Shown: positions 60,424 to 64,000 of the stretch, one piece after another
Layout of the letters: the number at the start of each line of letters is the position of its first letter
Position numbering within the stretch: position 1 is the first letter of the stretch
DNA from: Luteolibacter yonseiensis
Lineage (GTDB): Bacteria; Verrucomicrobiota; Verrucomicrobiia; Verrucomicrobiales; Akkermansiaceae
Length of the DNA: 64,000 nucleotides
Assembly (NCBI RefSeq): GCF_016595465.1
Contig: NZ_JAENIK010000009.1
Location: forward strand, 248,001 to 312,000
Reading direction: 5' to 3'
Notes under the pieces: model-generated
What the model was told of the DNA's origin: nothing
The model's input: the letters and a program-made list of their open reading frames with translations, nothing else
Database searches by the model: none
Translations under genes and position numbers: made by a program

Positions 60424-61874
60424 TGCCAAACCCATCCAGCCAACCGTTCGACCGTCTTGAGGAACTGCTCGTCGCCGCAGCCAGCCGGCGGCTCACCACG
60501 GAAGAACGCCGCGTGCTCAATGAAATCCTGCGGACCGATTCCGCCGCGCGTTCCCACGCCGCGCGCTGGTTGATCGACGATGCCATTCTCGCCAATCAAC
60601 TCCGCGAGGCGGCCGCGATCGGAATCTTCGGGGGGGCTCCCGAATGGGCGGCAGTGGGAGACAGGCAGGCCGCCGCCAAACAGACCGCCACCCGGGCGGC
60701 GGTGCGGAATCGACGGCCTCTTGCCCTCGCGATTGCCGCGGCCCTGGCGATTTGCGGCGCGGTCCTCTGGTTCAATTTTGCGAAGAATGAGCCGACCGTC
60801 GCCCGCTTCGGCGCGCTCGACGGGTGTCAATGGGTGAAAGCGGACAATGAACCGAAAACGGGAGACGGACTGAAGGCCGGGCAGATCATCGAGATTTCCG
60901 GAGGCCGTGCCGAAATCAATTTCTCATGCGGAGCAGTGACCACCCTTGAGGGGCCGTGCATCTTCGAAGTGAAATCCGGCAAGGAGGCATTGCTGGTGCT
61001 GGGCAACTGCAGCACCCGCGCCGAGCACCCGGACTCCAAGGGATTCGTCCTCCGTACCCGCACTTCCACCATCGTCGATCTCGGCACCCGGTTCGCCGCC
61101 CGGGTCGCGCCGGACGGCCACAGTCACGTGGAGGTGACCGAGGGAGAGGTGGCCGTCCATCTTCCGGGAGAACGCTCGCCCCATCTTCTGCGGCTTGGGG
61201 ATTCCCTCTCGTTGGAACCCGGACGCGCGCGGGTCATGGTGCGCATCGAGCGGGGGGATGAAAGCCCGGACTTCCGTTTTCCATCCATCGCCCCGCCTTC
61301 GGATTCGGACTATGCGGATGCCCGCCAGGGATTCGCCAGCATCTCGCTGGGAAGCGGCACCCTCCGCGCCCAGCACCAGCACAACGGACGCAGCGGCCCG
61401 GTGGAAAAACTTCTCAACGGACGCGGACAGTCCACCCAGGACCAGCCCGAGGATTCGGTTTTTTTCGAAGACGACACCCGTGGAAGCCTCCTGCTGGATC
61501 TCGGCCGCAAGGTGGGGATCGAAAAGATCAACACTTACTCATGGCACGAGAATTTCATGACCAAGGTCAACCGCCTGCGCGCCCAGCAATGCTACCGGCT
61601 TTACGGCAGTGACCGGGACAGCCCCCCGTCCATCACCGACGAGCCGGAGGCCGCCGGGTGGACGCTCATCGCGCGGGTGAACACCGACGAGCACTTCGCC
61701 GTCCGGAATCTGTTGGACCGTCCCGCCCAACAGGCGTGTTCGATCACCTCGCAGACCGGTTCGCTGGGACGCTACCGCTATCTCCTCTGGGCGGTCGAAC
61801 CCACCCGGGTTCCTGACAAGGAAACCCTCAACCACACCTTCTACGGCGAATTCGACGTGTACGCCAAACCCTGA
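60420..61874 (+). CDS. FecR-domain membrane regulator with discoidin-like C-terminus
   Basis: 484 residues: a cytoplasmic helical N-terminus that should bind the sigma factor, a membrane helix at about 100-118 (PLALAIAAALAICGAVLWF), a FecR domain (about 150-255, TRTSTIVDLGTRFAARV and VEVTEGEVAVHL), and a C-terminal beta-rich domain with GSLLLDLGRKVGIEKINTYS and YGEFDVY that looks like a discoidin (F5/8 type C) fold. The combination suggests a sugar- or surface-signal sensor that controls the sigma factor. A GTG at 60420 or ATG at 60423 is the start. The next gene, a large beta-strand-repeat protein, is a likely target. Confidence 0.88.
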   Translation: MMPNPSSQPFDRLEELLVAAASRRLTTEERRVLNEILRTDSAARSHAARWLIDDAILANQLREAAAIGIFGGAPEWAAVGDRQAAAKQTATRAAVRNRRPLALAIAAALAICGAVLWFNFAKNEPTVARFGALDGCQWVKADNEPKTGDGLKAGQIIEISGGRAEINFSCGAVTTLEGPCIFEVKSGKEALLVLGNCSTRAEHPDSKGFVLRTRTSTIVDLGTRFAARVAPDGHSHVEVTEGEVAVHLPGERSPHLLRLGDSLSLEPGRARVMVRIERGDESPDFRFPSIAPPSDSDYADARQGFASISLGSGTLRAQHQHNGRSGPVEKLLNGRGQSTQDQPEDSVFFEDDTRGSLLLDLGRKVGIEKINTYSWHENFMTKVNRLRAQQCYRLYGSDRDSPPSITDEPEAAGWTLIARVNTDEHFAVRNLLDRPAQQACSITSQTGSLGRYRYLLWAVEPTRVPDKETLNHTFYGEFDVYAKP

Positions 61875-61899
61875 CTTTCTCTAACAAATAACCCCTGAA

Positions 61900-64000
61900 A
61901 TGAAACAAAAACCCACCTATCGCAACTCCTCCGGACACCGCCGTTCCTCCCTGCTTGTTCTCGCCGCATCGGCCGCCATGACCCTCGGGGGCGCGGCGGC
62001 GGATTTCACCTGGACCCAGAGCGCGCCCGGTGACCTCGACTGGAACGATTCCCTGAATTGGAACGCCGGCTCGGTCATGGCCGCTCCGGGGACCAACGCC
62101 GACAATCTGTCATTTTTCGCTGATACGGCGACCCCGCTGGCGGCGGGAGCCAGCCAGATCGTCACCAACGTGCCGTCCGCGCTCACCCTGCGCTCGCTGG
62201 TCCTGCAGGGGGCCGGGGCCTCCGCGGGCGCGTCGACGGAAATCACCATCGGCACCTCCGCCAGCACGTGGACCATGGACCGTTCCGACACCGGAAACGT
62301 CCTCATCACCCTGGAAGGAACGGCCGGCACGGCAGGACTTTCCTACAACGTGGAATCCAACATCGTCCTGGTCAACGATTCGCTCACCATCCAGGGCGGC
62401 GGCACGGCGGGATTCCGCTTCAATGGCAGCCTGACACGTGCGGGCCGCGCGCTCCGCAAGGAAGGAACCAGCGTGGCGACCCTTTCCGGCGCCATCACCG
62501 GCACCTCGGATTTCGAAGTCTACGCCGGCACCCTCAACATCACCGGCAGCCTCCACACCTCCGCCGCCGCCGGCAAGGTCGTGGCGAGGGGCGCCAATTC
62601 CGTGCTGAACCTCAGTGGCACCGGGTTCGCGGGATCGGCCGGCCTCGGGGTGGAGGGAACCAACTCCCTGTTCAACATCACCGGCGCGCTGACGGTCACC
62701 GGTACGACCGTTTTCGTGGCACCGGACGCGAACCAGACCGGCACCCTCAACATCACCGGCGGCCTCGTGTCGGCCTCCGGGAAAAACATCTGGCTCGGAT
62801 CCGATGGATACAACGGTGCTTCCAACAATACCGGGCATGGAATCCTGAACCTCTCCGGCGGCGGCCTGCTCGACGCCGGAGGCACGGCAGGCACCTTCCG
62901 CATCGGTGGCAGCCGGGCGCTGAGCGTCGGCGGCACCGGCACTCTCAATCTCGAGGCCGGTGGCGCCCTCCAGATCAACCGGGCCGTGGGGTTCGGCACC
63001 AACGCCTCCAGCGGCACCCTCAATTTCAACGGTGGAAGCTTCATCGCGGGCGGCGCGGGTGCCACGATTTCCGCGACAAGCGCCGGCCGGATCAATGTCC
63101 GCAACGGAGGAGCGTTCATCAATACGGGCGGTTTCAACATCGCGATCACCGAGGAACTCCAGCATTCCGCCATCTCCGGGGACAATGCGATCGATGGCGG
63201 CCTTTCCAAATCCGGCTTCGGAGTCCTGGCCCTGGCCACGCTCAATACCTACACCGGCCCGACCGTCATCGAGGGGGGCATCCTCAGGTTTCCCAAAACC
63301 ACCAGCCTCTACTCCGGCAACACGGCGGATTGGACCACCGCCAATCTCAACGTGATGTCGTCCGCAACAATCGCTTTCAATGTCGGCGGAGATGGTGAGT
63401 TCGGCGATGCGGACATCACCCTGCTGCTCGCCAATCTCGCATCGAGTTCCGACTTCGGGGACGGCATGAATGATGGTGCCGGCATCGGATTCGACACCAC
63501 CAACGCCCTCTCGGGGTTCACGCTCGCGAACAACATCTCGGACACCGCCGGCCCCGCCGGTGGCTCGCGGTCCCTGGTGAAACTCGGCGCCAACGCGCTC
63601 ACCCTCACCGGAAACAACACCCACACCGGCGGCACCACGGTCCATGGCGGCACCCTGGTGATCGGAAATTCCAACGCCATCGGAAGCGGTGTGCTCACCG
63701 TCGCCACCACCGCCGCCACCACCCTGGTGGCGGGCGTCGATCTGACCGGTGCCGACGCGCTGTCGAATGATGTCGTTCTTTCCACCGCCACACGCATCGA
63801 CGGGACGCACAATCTCGAACTCCGTGGCACCATCACCCGCAACAACTCCGCGTTGGCCAAATACGGCACGGGGAGCCTGACCCTCACCGGTGAGGCATTC
63901 AGCGGCACCGGCGACTTCGAAACCTACGCCGGCACCACCTACATGACGGGCACCTGGGGTGCGGGCTTTTCGGCCGGGAAGGTCACCGCACGCGGTGCCA
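61900..64000 (+). CDS. Beta-strand-repeat (autotransporter-associated) surface protein, partial
   Basis: The reading frame stays open from MKQKPTYRNSSG to the window edge (700 codons). It has a signal peptide (LLVLAASAAMTLGGAAA) followed by FTWTQSAPGDLDWNDSLNWN, the standard opening of autotransporter-associated beta-strand repeat proteins, and repeated GTxSLTLTG-type strands. The C-terminus is outside the window, so anchoring is unknown; a PEP-CTERM or barrel is possible. It is 25 bases downstream of the FecR gene, so it is probably a target or partner of the sigma/FecR pair. Confidence 0.88.
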   Translation, partial: MKQKPTYRNSSGHRRSSLLVLAASAAMTLGGAAADFTWTQSAPGDLDWNDSLNWNAGSVMAAPGTNADNLSFFADTATPLAAGASQIVTNVPSALTLRSLVLQGAGASAGASTEITIGTSASTWTMDRSDTGNVLITLEGTAGTAGLSYNVESNIVLVNDSLTIQGGGTAGFRFNGSLTRAGRALRKEGTSVATLSGAITGTSDFEVYAGTLNITGSLHTSAAAGKVVARGANSVLNLSGTGFAGSAGLGVEGTNSLFNITGALTVTGTTVFVAPDANQTGTLNITGGLVSASGKNIWLGSDGYNGASNNTGHGILNLSGGGLLDAGGTAGTFRIGGSRALSVGGTGTLNLEAGGALQINRAVGFGTNASSGTLNFNGGSFIAGGAGATISATSAGRINVRNGGAFINTGGFNIAITEELQHSAISGDNAIDGGLSKSGFGVLALATLNTYTGPTVIEGGILRFPKTTSLYSGNTADWTTANLNVMSSATIAFNVGGDGEFGDADITLLLANLASSSDFGDGMNDGAGIGFDTTNALSGFTLANNISDTAGPAGGSRSLVKLGANALTLTGNNTHTGGTTVHGGTLVIGNSNAIGSGVLTVATTAATTLVAGVDLTGADALSNDVVLSTATRIDGTHNLELRGTITRNNSALAKYGTGSLTLTGEAFSGTGDFETYAGTTYMTGTWGAGFSAGKVTARGA

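Overview
The window looks like chromosomal DNA from a GC-rich member of the Verrucomicrobiota, most like Verrucomicrobiales such as Luteolibacter (inference, no search was run). The signs are a PEP-CTERM protein, large beta-strand-repeat surface proteins, an ECF sigma factor coupled to a FecR-type regulator, prepilin-like genes with unusual large partners, a C4 zinc-ribbon coiled-coil protein, and a perfect TGTTC-N4-GAACA palindrome, which is the LexA box reported for Verrucomicrobia. I found no rRNA, tRNA, CRISPR array, insertion sequence or phage genes.

Layout. 1-8.8 kb is mostly housekeeping: 6-phosphogluconate dehydrogenase (gnd), phosphatidylglycerophosphate synthase (pgsA), glycine cleavage gcvT-gcvH, a rhomboid-like zinc-finger membrane protein, a frameshifted C39-type peptidase gene, and divergent ftsY/mutL separated by a purine/pyrimidine inverted repeat. 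9.1-16.6 kb holds a secreted double-psi-barrel-like protein and then a translationally coupled cluster of three secreted proteins, two prepilins and a 725-residue pilin-like protein, with one opposing secreted protein. 16.6-18.8 kb carries a zinc-ribbon protein, RarD and a cytidine/dCMP deaminase-like enzyme. 18.9-24.9 kb has a 208-bp palindromic element, an operon of PEP-CTERM protein, prepilin and beta-strand-repeat protein, and a 142-bp tandem repeat array.

25-32.7 kb encodes a hybrid histidine kinase with two receivers, two GNAT acetyltransferases and a patatin-like lipase with a large membrane domain. 33-46.3 kb is an accessory surface/toxin region: an adhesin-like protein with 17-residue repeats, a calcium-binding (TSP3-type) repeat protein, a 1761-residue RHS protein with a C39-like domain near its N-terminus and a cysteine-rich C-terminal tip, a small membrane protein that may be its immunity factor, a 10-bp microsatellite, and an Imm30-like gene coupled to a metallo-beta-lactamase-fold lipoprotein. 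46.5-52.6 kb holds two paralogous anchored helical proteins and a YtrA-type regulator/ABC ATPase/membrane protein operon with a palindromic operator.

52.8-58.6 kb contains a divergent pair, a two-helix membrane protein and a 1652-residue P-loop NTPase; this unrecognised pair is the best candidate here for an undescribed, perhaps defensive, system. 58.6-64 kb carries a LexA-boxed radical SAM gene and an ECF sigma / FecR / beta-strand-repeat protein triad that runs off the end. Starts were chosen by eye from family N-termini, spacing and coupling. Domain calls rest on motifs read by eye.
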